A stretch of DNA of 64,000 bases from RPRC01 sp034933285 (GCA_034933285.1 JAYFNT010000030.1:1-64000); one strand, 5' to 3'; counted from the first letter of the stretch, positions 1 through 8,241 are shown. Notes: generated by a model from the letters alone, not told the origin. Translations and numbers: made by a program.

Positions 1-123
1 GTAGGTTATGTAGGTTAATAATAAAAATATGACCAACAGGAACCATCTTTTGGTGGAATTGACGATCGAGCAGGCGAGAGTGAATTTGAATGGGGGAATG
101 AAACCCAATAAGCTTCATAACCT

Positions 124-177
124 ACCAACGTCCCCCCAAGAACCAACGTCCCCCCAAGAATACTCGTCCCTCCAAGA
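124..177. repeat. 18-bp tandem repeat, three copies
   Basis: Three consecutive 18-base units start at 124, 142 and 160. The first two (ACCAACGTCCCCCCAAGA) are identical and the third is degenerate. A related string (CCTACCTACGTCCCC) occurs at about 61820 in another repeat-rich gap. The sequence before the first gene otherwise shows no convincing coding region; a 63-codon frame over 29-220 reads through the repeat and is not supported. Confidence 0.7.
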
Positions 178-232
178 ATACTTGATTATTGGGATATCCT
201 TCCGCTCGAACTTGTGGTGAACAGGAAACACA

Positions 233-1174
233 ATGAAACGACTCCGTACTTTCAATCCGGTTTATGGGGCGGTGGCTGGGCTCATCCTCCTTGCGCTAAT
301 CTGGGGCTACAACTGGGTGATCATGAAGATCGCCCTTAGGGATTGCGGCCCCTTCACCTTCTCCGCGCTGAGGAGTATGCTGGGGGCACTCGCGTTGTTC
401 CCCCTGCTTCCTTTTAAAGGCGGTATTGCAGCCCCCCCGAAAGCAATACCGGCGATTATCCTCCTCGGGTTGTTTCAGACCGCGGGTTTTCTCGGCTTCA
501 CTTTCTGGGCGCTTGTTGAAGGCGGGGCGGGTAAAACCGCGGTGCTTGTCTACACCATGCCGTTCTGGGTACTGATCCTGGCCCGACTGTTTCTCGGCGA
601 GCGCATACGGCCGCTGCAATGGCCGGCGATCCTTCTGTCGTTTGCAGGGCTGTCGATGATCTTCGAGCCCTGGCATGCTCGGGGCAGCTTATTTCCAGAG
701 GTGCTGGCAGTAATGGCGGGAATATTCTGGGCCGCCGCCGTCGTCATAGCAAAACGGCTGTTGAAGAAAGATGAAATCCCTCTTCTTCAGCTGACCGCCT
801 GGCAAATGCTGTTCGGCGCAATTCCCCTGGTGATTGTCGCCCTCATTGTCCCCGAGGTACCAATTAACTGGTCACCCTCGTTTATCGCGTCGCTCCTGTA
901 CAACGTGATTCCGGGCAACGCCATCGCATGGCTCCTTTGGCTCTATATTCTGGAAAAACTGCCGGCCGGGGCCGCCGGAATGGGTTCAATGGCCATACCG
1001 CTGGTGGGGGTCATCTCCGCACGGCTCCAACTCGGGGAAAGGCCTGGACCGATCGAAGCGGCGGGCATGTTGTTGATTGGTATTGCACTGCTCATCCTTT
1101 CCGTATACGCTCTGCTGGCGAATAAGCTTCCGAAATCAGGCGCGGGAAGGATAGAGGGGGCAGAGGAAGGATAG
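233..1174 (+). CDS. EamA/DMT-family transporter
   Basis: A 313-residue inner-membrane protein of the drug/metabolite transporter superfamily. It has the family's typical length (about 300) and about ten hydrophobic segments in two EamA halves (roughly residues 15-145 and 155-295). The first half carries the usual early signature (LALIWGYNWVIMKIAL). The substrate cannot be predicted; members export amino acids, metabolites or drugs. An AGGAAA Shine-Dalgarno lies 5 bases before the ATG. The 3' end is odd: a 17-base segment is duplicated with a 20-base period (1145-1161 and 1165-1181) across the stop codon, so the last residues (RIEGAEEG) come from a repeat. The family call is firm; the function is not. 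Confidence 0.85.
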   Translation: MKRLRTFNPVYGAVAGLILLALIWGYNWVIMKIALRDCGPFTFSALRSMLGALALFPLLPFKGGIAAPPKAIPAIILLGLFQTAGFLGFTFWALVEGGAGKTAVLVYTMPFWVLILARLFLGERIRPLQWPAILLSFAGLSMIFEPWHARGSLFPEVLAVMAGIFWAAAVVIAKRLLKKDEIPLLQLTAWQMLFGAIPLVIVALIVPEVPINWSPSFIASLLYNVIPGNAIAWLLWLYILEKLPAGAAGMGSMAIPLVGVISARLQLGERPGPIEAAGMLLIGIALLILSVYALLANKLPKSGAGRIEGAEEG

Positions 1175-1181
1175 AGGGGGC
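1145..1181. repeat. Direct duplication across a stop codon
   Basis: GGAAGGATAGAGGGGGC is present twice with 3 bases between copies. The upstream transporter gene ends inside the second copy. This looks like a local slippage duplication. Confidence 0.6.
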
Positions 1182-1250
1182 TACCACATTTCACAACATT
1201 GAGGCTCCAACTCGCGGCTGGGAGAACAAGTGGGGTCAGGATTGCAATGT

Positions 1251-1290
1251 GTCATGAGGGTGTCAGGTGGAGACCTGACACCATTAGACA
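1251..1290. repeat. Palindromic dispersed element, short form
   Basis: GGTGTCAGGT (1259-1268) and ACCTGACACC (1273-1282) form a perfect 10-bp stem. The flanks GTCATGAGG and CATTAGAC match those of the longer copy at 55133-55197, so this is an internally deleted relative. It belongs to the GGGTCAGGT/ACCTGACCC family seen elsewhere in the window. Confidence 0.65.
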
Positions 1291-1376
1291 TCTATTAGAC
1301 CTCCCTCCGCCGGTGCGCCTCGGCCACGTTACCGCCGTGACCGAATCTATTCACACCCATAAGGAGAATTCCCGAA

Positions 1377-2123
1377 ATGGACATTCCACGGATCTTCAAC
1401 ATCACCGAAAGTGCTCACCGCATCCATAACCCGTTCACACCCGAAAAGCTCGCCACTCTCGGCGCGGCGCTGCGTCTGGAAACGGGGACCCGAGTGCTCG
1501 ACCTCGGCAGCGGTTCGGGGGAGATGCTGTGCACCTGGGCACGCGATCACGGCGTCATCGGCACCGGTATCGACATGAGCCGGTTGTTCACCGAGCAGGC
1601 GATACTCCGCGCTGAAGAACTCGGCGTCGCCGATCAAGTCAAGTTCATCCATGGCGATGCCGCCGGCTTCGTCTCTGCCGAGAAGGCCGGTGTGGCAGCC
1701 TGTGTCGGTGCCACTTGGATCGCCGGGGGAGTTGCCGGCACTATCGAGCTTCTGTCACGCAGTCTGGGCAGCGGAGGGATCATCCTCATCGGCGAGCCCT
1801 TCTGGCGGCAATTACCGCCGACGGAAGATGTTGCCAAGGGGTGTCTTGTCAACTCAATCTCCGACTTTCTCATGCTTCCAGAACTTCTCGCGTCTTTCGA
1901 CCACCTTGGCTACGACGTCGTTGAAATGGTTCTGGCTGACCAAGACGGCTGGGACAGGTATGAGGCGGCCAAATGGCTCACCATGCGCCGATGGCTTGAA
2001 GCCAATCCCGGCGACGAGTTAGCCAAAGATGTTCGAGCCAAACTGACCTCGGAACCCGAGCGCTACGCTGCTTACACGCGTGAATACCTGGGCTGGGGCG
2101 TGTTCGCGCTGATGCCGCGGTGA
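1377..2123 (+). CDS. SAM-dependent class I methyltransferase
   Basis: A 248-residue soluble protein. The SAM-binding motif I is clear at residues 40-50 (VLDLGSGSGEM), followed by an acidic loop after strand 2 (TGIDMS), as in Rossmann-fold methyltransferases. An AAGGAG ribosome binding site lies about 11 bases before the ATG. It resembles the small stand-alone methyltransferases acting on metabolites, but no substrate-specific motif is recognisable. It stands alone between two palindromic repeats and is not obviously in an operon. The methyltransferase fold is confident; the substrate is unknown. Confidence 0.85.
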   Translation: MDIPRIFNITESAHRIHNPFTPEKLATLGAALRLETGTRVLDLGSGSGEMLCTWARDHGVIGTGIDMSRLFTEQAILRAEELGVADQVKFIHGDAAGFVSAEKAGVAACVGATWIAGGVAGTIELLSRSLGSGGIILIGEPFWRQLPPTEDVAKGCLVNSISDFLMLPELLASFDHLGYDVVEMVLADQDGWDRYEAAKWLTMRRWLEANPGDELAKDVRAKLTSEPERYAAYTREYLGWGVFALMPR

Positions 2124-2155
2124 ATGCGAAAGAGCATAAAAGAGTCAGAGCATAA

Positions 2156-2261
2156 AAGGGTCAGGTCTACAGATAACAGATAATTTGGAGCTAACATGAG
2201 GATGACTGACACTGGCTAATTGAAATTCAACTGTTTTCTGTGTTCTGTAGACCTGACCCTT
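2156..2261. repeat. Palindromic dispersed element with 18-bp perfect arms
   Basis: AAGGGTCAGGTCTACAGA (2156-2173) is perfectly inverted at 2244-2261, enclosing 70 bases. It is preceded by a direct repeat of AGAGCATAAAAG. The right arm overlaps the stop codon of the reverse-strand membrane protein. It is one of several copies of the GGGTCAGGT…ACCTGACCC family. Confidence 0.8.
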
Positions 2262-2865
2262 ATACGTTCTTCTTGGTTCTGTCATCTGTATAAAGCCGAT
2301 GGTAGGCCCTTATACGTTCTTGCAACTGATTCGCCGTGGATTTGCTGGAACCTGTTGTGTCCCAGCTTAGAGGCCTGTATAGGGGTGCCCCTGTTTTTAT
2401 TTGTTTTTTGCTTTTTCTGTTGATGATGATTGCAAAAGGGATAAAAATCACAACCGCAGTGACGGCAACAAAAAACATAATGGATGTTGTTCCGATTAAA
2501 CAGGTCAATCCAGTTTCGCCATGAAATGGATGCAACCCGGTTGATTGTAAGCGGTCCGGAATTGACCACATCAGGTAAGGAGGTATTGTGAAGCTGAAAG
2601 TGCAAATTGCAGTGTTCAATATTACGGCTGGCGTAATATGCAGTTTTTGTGCAGCTATCAGTGCCAAAAGAAGCCAGGCGACTCCTACGCAATTTGCTGT
2701 GCCGAAGCCTAGGCCACCCCAAATTATGATTGCTCCCAGAAATTCGTCGGCCCTGTATGATCCGGATTCCGCAGATGTGAACGTGACTAACTCATCCTGC
2801 AAACCAAAGAGCAAGAAAATTACGAATATGAAAATCCAGATTATGATTGACGAAGACGCTTTCAC
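2260..2865 (-). CDS. Small integral membrane protein, unknown function
   Basis: A 201-residue protein with a GTG start preceded by AGGAATT. Four strongly hydrophobic segments are visible (about residues 5-22, 43-73, 78-101 and 122-150), followed by a basic, polar tail of about 50 residues. I recognise no family. The tail ends exactly in the arm of the palindromic repeat (stop at 2260-2262), so its last residues may have been altered by repeat insertion. Codon phase and membrane topology suggest a real gene rather than chance. The opposite strand has only shorter fragmented frames. Confidence 0.6.
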   Translation of the reverse strand: MKASSSIIIWIFIFVIFLLFGLQDELVTFTSAESGSYRADEFLGAIIIWGGLGFGTANCVGVAWLLLALIAAQKLHITPAVILNTAICTFSFTIPPYLMWSIPDRLQSTGLHPFHGETGLTCLIGTTSIMFFVAVTAVVIFIPFAIIINRKSKKQIKTGAPLYRPLSWDTTGSSKSTANQLQERIRAYHRLYTDDRTKKNV

Positions 2866-3108
2866 AATTCCTGCTCCAAGTGTGCCCGGCAGCCTGGTTC
2901 AATGGATTTCAATGAAATAATTTATATTTTGTTTTGATTGAATGCAATCGAAAATTCCCCCCCCTGGAAGGAAAAGAGTACTTGTTTGTTTGAGGGGCAA
3001 AGAGGGGTCACATTTCAAGCAGCAAACAGGGTATCCTGCAATCGACACGCCCTGCCGAAAAACAGGCCGTTCAGCCATATGGCGTTGGGTGCAAAGAAGG
3101 GAGACAAA

Positions 3109-4413
3109 ATGAAAAAGATATTGTCGGGTTTATTGTTCACTATTTTTGTGCTGCTCCCTGGGGCCGGACTGATGGCGGCGACGAATCCTCCCACCGTCAT
3201 CCTGGCAGGCAATTATTGGGATGGGCTGTCGGACAAACCGCTCGGTTATGCTGAAATTGTCGTCGTCAACGGCAAAATAACCGGGGTCGCGAAAAAAGTC
3301 GTCAGGCCGAAAGATGCAAAAATCATTGACCTGTCCAGGCAATTCGTCATGCCCGGATTCATTGACTGTCACCTTCATCTAACCGGCAGCAGCAAGGTGA
3401 TTGCCAACTTTGCAGCGATGAACGATGCCGCGCTGGCCATTGCCGGCGCGGGCGCCTGCGGGACGCTGCTTCATAACGGGTTCACCACCGTGCGGGATGC
3501 CGGCGATTTCAGCATCGTTTCCTGGGTTGTCCCGGTCCTTAAAGCGGCTGTCATTTCGGGAGACATCCGCGGACCGCGGATTATCTGTGGCGGACACATG
3601 CTGTCCGCCATCGGGGGGCACTTCGACTTCAGCGGTCCAATAAGGAACGGCATATCCATGGAACAACTCGCGGTTGTCGAAGGTGTCGACGGCGTCAGGC
3701 GCGCGGTTCACAATGAGTCGCAGCACGGGGCGGACTGGATAAAGTTTGCCGGAAGCGGTGGTTTACTGTCGCCTGCCGACACGCCCGAGGACGTTTCCTT
3801 TTCACAGGAAGAAATGAATGCGATTGTCAGCGCGTCCCGGGGGGTGGGGAAATACGCGTTTGTTCATGCATACGGGGATAAGGCGGTGCGCATGGCGGCG
3901 ATTGCGGGAGTGCGTTCCGTTGAACACGGCAGCCTTTCATCGGTTGAAACACTGAAAATGCTGGAGCGAAAGGGCATCTACCTGGTTCCGACCCAGAGCG
4001 CGGTTGTCAGCAATGCCCGGATAACTTGCAGCGGCAGAATCAACCCGGCCACCCCGGAATGGGGACGGGCAAAGGCAATGAAGTACTGCGGTCAATTTCT
4101 GGAATCTGCAAAGAATGTTTCAAAGAGCAAAGTCAAAATAGCCTTCGGCACGGATTTGGGGACATTTGATTATTCGACAAACGGTGCGGTGGAATTTTCC
4201 GAAATGGTTCGAAACGGGATTGCGCCTTTGCGCGCGCTGAAGGCGGCAACGTCTGTAGCAGCGGAAATGCTTGAACTGAATACAGGGGCCATTGCTCCCG
4301 GAAAATGTGCGGATATCATTGCCATGCCCGGCAACCCGTTTGATGATATCTCCCTGACCGAACAAGTCAGGTTTGTGATGAAGGACGGCATGGTTTACCG
4401 CAACGACAAATGA
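3109..4413 (+). CDS. Secreted amidohydrolase-family metallohydrolase
   Basis: A 434-residue exported enzyme of the amidohydrolase superfamily, similar to imidazolonepropionase-like and Xaa-Pro dipeptidase-like members. I chose the ATG at 3109 (AGGGAG 4-5 bases upstream) over the longer upstream frame because a signal peptide follows directly (MKKILSGLLFTIFVLLPGAG…AA). Metal-site residues are in order: HLH at 88-90, the carboxylatable lysine in WIKF (K212), H253 in FVHAYG, H273 in VEHGS, and D349 in FGTDLG. These point to a binuclear hydrolase, probably on cyclic amides or dipeptides in the periplasm. The exact substrate cannot be told. It appears to be a single-gene unit. Confidence 0.85.
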   Translation: MKKILSGLLFTIFVLLPGAGLMAATNPPTVILAGNYWDGLSDKPLGYAEIVVVNGKITGVAKKVVRPKDAKIIDLSRQFVMPGFIDCHLHLTGSSKVIANFAAMNDAALAIAGAGACGTLLHNGFTTVRDAGDFSIVSWVVPVLKAAVISGDIRGPRIICGGHMLSAIGGHFDFSGPIRNGISMEQLAVVEGVDGVRRAVHNESQHGADWIKFAGSGGLLSPADTPEDVSFSQEEMNAIVSASRGVGKYAFVHAYGDKAVRMAAIAGVRSVEHGSLSSVETLKMLERKGIYLVPTQSAVVSNARITCSGRINPATPEWGRAKAMKYCGQFLESAKNVSKSKVKIAFGTDLGTFDYSTNGAVEFSEMVRNGIAPLRALKAATSVAAEMLELNTGAIAPGKCADIIAMPGNPFDDISLTEQVRFVMKDGMVYRNDK

Positions 4414-4547
4414 TGATGGAACTCAATGCAGCTCATCAGGCGTATGCAGGTGAAGATAGTTCCGGGGACATCCATGACAAGTATCGTCAAGGAGAAAACA
4501 AGACGAAGGGGTTGGCCCTTGACATGAGATATTTTAAAGGGGTCTTT

Positions 4548-4618
4548 GGGGTCAGGTTAGAATTCTGGATATTTGTCAAAACTGAAAGTGGAAATATCTG
4601 AATCTCTAACCTGACCCC
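4548..4618. repeat. Palindromic dispersed element (GGGGTCAGGTTAGA arms)
   Basis: GGGGTCAGGTTAGA (4548-4561) is perfectly inverted at 4605-4618, and the interior extends the pairing imperfectly (GATATTT/AAATATC). It is the same outer motif as the copies at 2156-2261 and 60827-60879. It sits directly before degraded gene fragments. Confidence 0.75.
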
Positions 4619-4629
4619 GAGGGGTCCTG

Positions 4630-4746
4630 ATGGCACCGGAGAAGACCCGTACGCTTCGCTTCAGCCGGTTCCATCCCACCATGAGACGCCGGTTCACCTT
4701 CTTGGGATTTGAATTCTTTTGGAAAGAAGACCGGGAACGGTTCAAA
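4630..4746 (+). pseudogene. Group II intron reverse transcriptase remnant
   Basis: About 39 codons resemble the segment just before the maturase/thumb region of group II intron-encoded reverse transcriptases: an EKTR-LRFSRF stretch followed by MRRRFTFLGFEFFW. That phrase is typical of LtrA-like proteins. No catalytic YADD box, zinc-finger or intron RNA domain V is found nearby, so it is a fragment. Similarity is from memory of the family, not an alignment. Confidence 0.55.
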
Positions 4747-4768
4747 ACAGATTGTCATTACCGGGTGA

Positions 4769-4861
4769 TACAACGGTGCCTACAGCAGCGTTACCGGATT
4801 TACCACGTTGAACGGAAAGCTGACGATCGGCAATTTGGCTATTGCTCCTGCCGGGATATGA
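4769..4861 (+). pseudogene. C-terminal fragment of a secreted repeat-type protein
   Basis: A 30-codon open stretch ending in TGA reads YNGAYSSVTGFTTLNG followed by KLTIGNLAIAPAGI. This resembles the C-terminal ends of secreted beta-rich proteins of Geobacter. It lacks a start and overlaps the 3' end of the reverse-strand glycosidase gene by about 20 bases. It is probably the tail of a gene lost by deletion. Alternatively it is chance; confidence is low. Confidence 0.35.
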
Positions 4862-6050
4862 AATTGTAAAGATATTTCGCCTTCAGCGCCATGATCCTGC
4901 CGCACGCCTGGTCGATGCGCTCTCGACTGATCCTTCCGCTCTCCACCATTTTCCGCAGGGTTTCGATGGTCCTCGGAGCGATGTCCGGGCTGTTCTGCTT
5001 GTCGTTGGCAAGAAGCAGCAGGTCAACCCCGGCATTGATCGCCTTTTCCAGCACGGTTTCATAGCTGTAGTGCTGGGCAATCGCCCCCATGTAGAGATCG
5101 TCGCTGGCCACAACGCCATCATAACCGAGACGTTTGCGCAGAATGCCATCAATGGTATTTTTCGACAGGGTCGCGGGATAGTCCGGGTCAATGGCTGTAT
5201 TGAACGTATGTGCCGTCATAACCATGTCCACAACCCCTAGGTCGATCAGGTTTTTGTAGGGCGCCAGTTCTTTTTCGCTCCAGGTCGAGGTCACATCCAC
5301 GAGCCCCATGTGAGAATCATCACGGGAACTGCCGTGACCCGGAAAATGCTTCAGACAGGTAACGACATTCCGGCGGTGGTGGCTCTTTATGACTTCGGCG
5401 GCATGGGCGGTTACGACTGCGGAGTCGGCGGAGTAGCTGCGTTGCTTGACTGCGATGACCGGGTTGGCGGGATTGAGATTCAGGTCGACCACCGGGGCCA
5501 GGTTGAGGTTGATCCGGTAATGCACCAGGTTATCCACCAGTTTGCCGGAAGCCGTCCTGGTAAGGTTCAGGTCATTTTTCTCTCCCAGATATGCCGCGGA
5601 AACCGAGGATGGAAAACCGTAGCGATCCTTGAGGCGGGAAATGATTCCCCCCTCCTCATCCACCGCGACGAAAATCGGGGTATCCGCGTATGACCACAGT
5701 GAGTCAGTCAGGGTTTTCAACTGGGCGGGTCCGGTAATATTGCGGTCATGAACATCCAGATCGACATTGTTGTCGAAAAGCACCACCCCGCCGATCTTGT
5801 AGTCGCGTATGGCCACGGAAATCTGGCTGTCCGGGGTAATCGTCTCACCCGGAAAACCGAGCATGAGCATCTGGGCGATTTTGCGCTCCAACGGCCAGGC
5901 GCGCCAATCGGGCAGCTTGCTTGACTGACTCGGAACAACGCTTTGCGTCCCGGCGCACCCAGGCAGCAACCACACAACCAGCAGAGTAAGCGCGGCCATG
6001 ACAAAAATGCGTGGAACACGGCGATATGTGACAAGAAAATTGCACTGCAT
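4839..6050 (-). CDS. NagZ-like beta-N-acetylhexosaminidase lipoprotein (GH3)
   Basis: A 403-residue glycoside hydrolase family 3 protein. An N-terminal signal with lipobox (VVWLLPGC, Cys32) predicts a lipoprotein, unlike the cytoplasmic NagZ of enterics. The diagnostic catalytic loop is KHFPGHGSSRDDSH at 234-247, which supplies the His/Asp acid-base dyad. The nucleophile Asp lies in VVASDDLYMGAI (about 317). It probably removes GlcNAc from muropeptides in the envelope. AGGGGT precedes the start by 6 bases. The downstream reverse-strand neighbour is nothing but gene debris; the upstream one is an outer-membrane protein ending 14 bases before this start, so both are likely cotranscribed. Confidence 0.88.
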   Translation of the reverse strand: MQCNFLVTYRRVPRIFVMAALTLLVVWLLPGCAGTQSVVPSQSSKLPDWRAWPLERKIAQMLMLGFPGETITPDSQISVAIRDYKIGGVVLFDNNVDLDVHDRNITGPAQLKTLTDSLWSYADTPIFVAVDEEGGIISRLKDRYGFPSSVSAAYLGEKNDLNLTRTASGKLVDNLVHYRINLNLAPVVDLNLNPANPVIAVKQRSYSADSAVVTAHAAEVIKSHHRRNVVTCLKHFPGHGSSRDDSHMGLVDVTSTWSEKELAPYKNLIDLGVVDMVMTAHTFNTAIDPDYPATLSKNTIDGILRKRLGYDGVVASDDLYMGAIAQHYSYETVLEKAINAGVDLLLLANDKQNSPDIAPRTIETLRKMVESGRISRERIDQACGRIMALKAKYLYNFISRQEQ

Positions 6051-6064
6051 CGGAATACCCCTGT

Positions 6065-6838
6065 TTAAAAATGGTATCGCAGACCAATCAACATTCCATG
6101 TGCGCGCAGGGGAGCGGAGGTTCTGCCTATGGCCTGCGAACGCCTATCCATCCGCATTATTCCGGGATTGGTCTGCACCCTTCCCAGATCGGTATAACGG
6201 TAGGAGACATCGAGCAGCAGGTGTTTCGTCAATTCGAAACCCGTTCCGGCGGTTGCCATGAAAGCCAGATCAGTCCTTGCTCCCCCCGGAATTATGCTGT
6301 AGTTGTGATAGGCAAGTTGCGGAAAACGGTAGGTCATCTCTCCGATCCAGTTAACGGCAACACCAATGCCACCTCCCACGTACGGTTGAAAGCGGCCGAA
6401 ACTGACGCCGGGCAAGGCATTGGCGTCAAAATATACGTTCAACAGACTGCTCAGGGAGTCGGCGCTTCCTGAAACAGGCTGGGAACCGGGGACGCCGTTG
6501 AAGTTTGCCTGCCCCGAGTAATGCATGCTGGGACGATAGGCCAGAGCCACCTCCAACCGTAGCCACGGCAAAAGTCGCATACCCGCGGCCCCCTCCACGA
6601 AACCGTAGGTATCGAAATCGCCATAAGCGCCGAGAGGTCTGCCGTCACTGCCATTACCCGCGCCAAACAATGCCGCGCCGTTGCCGCCGTCATCCCTGAA
6701 ATTGGTGTCATTAAGCCAATCAACGCCGCCTGAAATACGAAGATAGTAGTCTGCGGCAAAAGCCGGCGAAGCGACAAACAGCATCAGAAACAAATTCAGG
6801 AATACTACGCTGCTGTTTTTTTTCAAGAGATTCCTCAT
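6065..6838 (-). CDS. Outer-membrane beta-barrel protein
   Basis: A 257-residue protein with a signal peptide (cleavage after SPAFA, about residue 28). Alternating hydrophobic/polar strands rich in Gly, Tyr and Phe follow, and the protein ends in GLRYHF with the terminal Phe of outer-membrane barrels. It resembles OmpW/opacity-type porins of 8 strands. It precedes the NagZ-like lipoprotein gene by 14 bases, so the two form an operon. A GEMM-type riboswitch and terminator lie upstream on the same strand (7075-7212), with an inverted-repeat element between (6865-6975), so expression may respond to a cyclic dinucleotide. The exact barrel subfamily is uncertain. Confidence 0.78.
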   Translation of the reverse strand: MRNLLKKNSSVVFLNLFLMLFVASPAFAADYYLRISGGVDWLNDTNFRDDGGNGAALFGAGNGSDGRPLGAYGDFDTYGFVEGAAGMRLLPWLRLEVALAYRPSMHYSGQANFNGVPGSQPVSGSADSLSSLLNVYFDANALPGVSFGRFQPYVGGGIGVAVNWIGEMTYRFPQLAYHNYSIIPGGARTDLAFMATAGTGFELTKHLLLDVSYRYTDLGRVQTNPGIMRMDRRSQAIGRTSAPLRAHGMLIGLRYHF

Positions 6839-6864
6839 TTCTCCGCGCCATGGCGTTATTCCGG

Positions 6865-6975
6865 TTCCAAATCAGAGATGATATCAAGGCGGCAAGGAAG
6901 AAGGCGACGGAGGCGTACGGATAGTACGTTGATGAGCCTTCGACGAGCCAACGAAGATAGCGCTTTGATTTGGAA
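6865..6975. repeat. 111-bp inverted-repeat (MITE-like) element
   Basis: TTCCAAATCA (6865-6874) is perfectly inverted at 6966-6975, with further imperfect pairing inside (GATGATATC against GATAGCGCT). The element lies in the leader between the riboswitch terminator and the outer-membrane gene. No transposase is present. The length and terminal symmetry suggest a non-autonomous insertion. Confidence 0.55.
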
Positions 6976-7074
6976 TTGGAATTACATCCGCCGCCGTGGG
7001 CATTCTGACTAATGTGAAGCAAATTCAAATGAAAACAGCTTGTATGCTGTTGAAGCTGACTCACAGCGTTGAAA

Positions 7075-7112
7075 CAAAAAAACGCCCTTCTTTCGTAACA
7101 TCATGAAGGGCG
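7075..7112 (-). terminator. Intrinsic terminator of the GEMM riboswitch
   Basis: On the reverse strand CGCCCTTC (7112-7105) pairs with GAAGGGCG (7090-7083), followed by seven T. It starts about 20 bases after the aptamer, as expected for a transcriptional expression platform. Confidence 0.8.
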
Positions 7113-7129
7113 TGACATCCATATTCGCC

Positions 7130-7212
7130 CTCTTTTCGGTAACCCGGCTATCCCTGTAGTGGATCCGTGGTTTTGCGTCCCCAGGTTTCCCCGGGTTTGC
7201 TCTTGTCATAGA
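7130..7212 (-). promoter_or_regulatory. GEMM-I class riboswitch, probably cyclic-AMP-GMP type
   Basis: The reverse strand shows the conserved GEMM blocks in order: GCAAACC, a GAAA tetraloop hairpin, GGGGACGCAAAACCACGG, then AGGGATAGCCGGGTTACCGA. The base preceding GCAAACC (7201, T on the + strand) is A, where cyclic-di-GMP sensors such as Vc2 have G20. An A at this position is characteristic of the GEMM-Ib group reported from Geobacter that binds 3',3'-cGAMP. An intrinsic terminator follows directly. The first downstream reverse-strand gene is the outer-membrane protein at 6065-6838. The aptamer is a confident call; ligand choice is inferred from one base. Confidence 0.85.
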
Positions 7213-7283
7213 GGATATATATCTCTCATCGATACCGCCGGCAACCGATTCTGTCAAGACTTTAATTTGCTGAGGGTCGGATT

Positions 7284-7323
7284 TTGGGGACAGTTTATTT
7301 GATTCAGCGGAGATAAATATACT
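7284..7323. repeat. 40-bp element shared with 58069-58108
   Basis: This segment ends in GAGATAAATATACT and matches 58069-58108 at 33 of 40 positions by eye, ungapped. It contains an imperfect internal inverted repeat (AGTTTATTTGATTC against GATAAATATACT). Both copies lie in gene-free gaps. Confidence 0.6.
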
Positions 7324-7430
7324 CTACCCAGAATTACAGAATTATAATGTGGCGGATCATAATGTCCCCGTCATCACAAGTATCGTTCAGCAGCTTGACA
7401 AGCGGGCGTTATGGACATAACCTGTCCGGC

Positions 7431-7562
7431 AGTTGAAAAACTGTTGCGGAACCCACCTGCGGCGTTGGCGGTGTCCTCACCCTCGCCTGTCCAAGTAAAA
7501 TGCCCCGGGTGCTGCGCTCCGTGCACCTTGCATCCGGACTTCCTCACGACGTTTTTCAACAG
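7431..7562. repeat. Inverted-repeat intergenic element (TTGAAAAAC ends)
   Basis: TTGAAAAAC (7433-7441) is inverted as GTTTTTCAA (7551-7559). The 130-bp interior is GC-rich and open in several frames but resembles no protein. The symmetric ends and absence of a start signal suggest a non-coding, MITE-like repeat inserted in the promoter region of the next gene. Confidence 0.5.
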
Positions 7563-7643
7563 CGCTGCCGGAGCCGTTTCAATTGCTGAAACGCAAATAA
7601 AAGTGCAACCTGCAAGCAGGTATTAATGAAAGGAGAAAGTTCC

Positions 7644-8207
7644 ATGTCGTTTTCTGCCAGAATCATCTTATTCACCTCTCTAGCTCTCATCCCCACTGTG
7701 GCATTCGCCTCTCCGAAAAAGCTCGTCAACGACAGCGAATACTCGGACAAGGATTTCCGCAAATGCATCATAAAGGATTACTCGGATATGGTGGACGGTG
7801 ACGACATTAAATGGGTCTGGACCAACCCGTCAGTCAAGCTTTCCGGATACAGGCTCAAGGAAGGGAAGGTGGAAAACAAGTCCGATTTGCGCAGTAAATC
7901 CATGCAGGAGACAGTCAAGAAAGTCTTCAAGGACACATTTGAAGACATGGAAGGAAAAGGGGCAAGCGGCATTCTTACCGCCGACATCTGTATCTACGAA
8001 GCGCAGAATTTCAGCGGGGGGAAAGCATGGATACCTTTCGTCGGCTCGCATGAGATGCAGGCTGGTGTAGGGGTGGAAATGGTCTTGCGCGACGCGAAAA
8101 ACAGGGTAGTAGGAAAATTCCGGCATTCAGCCCGTGAAGGCGCGCAGATCGAGAATGCAGCCCAGGAAGTGGCCAGCGACCTGATGAAGTATATCGGCAA
8201 TCACTAG
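7644..8207 (+). CDS. Secreted hypothetical protein (DUF4410/DUF3313-like)
   Basis: A 187-residue protein beginning at 7644, chosen because AAGGAG lies 8 bases upstream; the ATG at 7626 has no such site. A cleavable signal is clear (MSFSARIILFTSLALIPTVAFA). The mature part has a conserved-looking mid region (VNDSEYSDKDFRKCIIKDYS) and ends with a segment about assembly or dose-like variation (FRHSAREGAQIENAAQEVAS). The layout resembles periplasmic DUF4410/DUF3313 proteins of unknown role, but this is only a resemblance. A strong terminator follows at 8242. It appears monocistronic. Confidence 0.7.
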   Translation: MSFSARIILFTSLALIPTVAFASPKKLVNDSEYSDKDFRKCIIKDYSDMVDGDDIKWVWTNPSVKLSGYRLKEGKVENKSDLRSKSMQETVKKVFKDTFEDMEGKGASGILTADICIYEAQNFSGGKAWIPFVGSHEMQAGVGVEMVLRDAKNRVVGKFRHSAREGAQIENAAQEVASDLMKYIGNH

Positions 8208-8241
8208 CGTTCATTTTTATGGATAAAAACCTGGGAAAGAG

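Noticed and set aside
29..220. 63-codon frame at the window start
   Set aside because: About a third of it is a tandem 18-base repeat and no ribosome site or motif is present.
7009..7257. Reverse-strand reading frame over the riboswitch region
   Set aside because: It overlaps the whole GEMM aptamer and terminator, and its product resembles nothing; the RNA structure explains the conservation.
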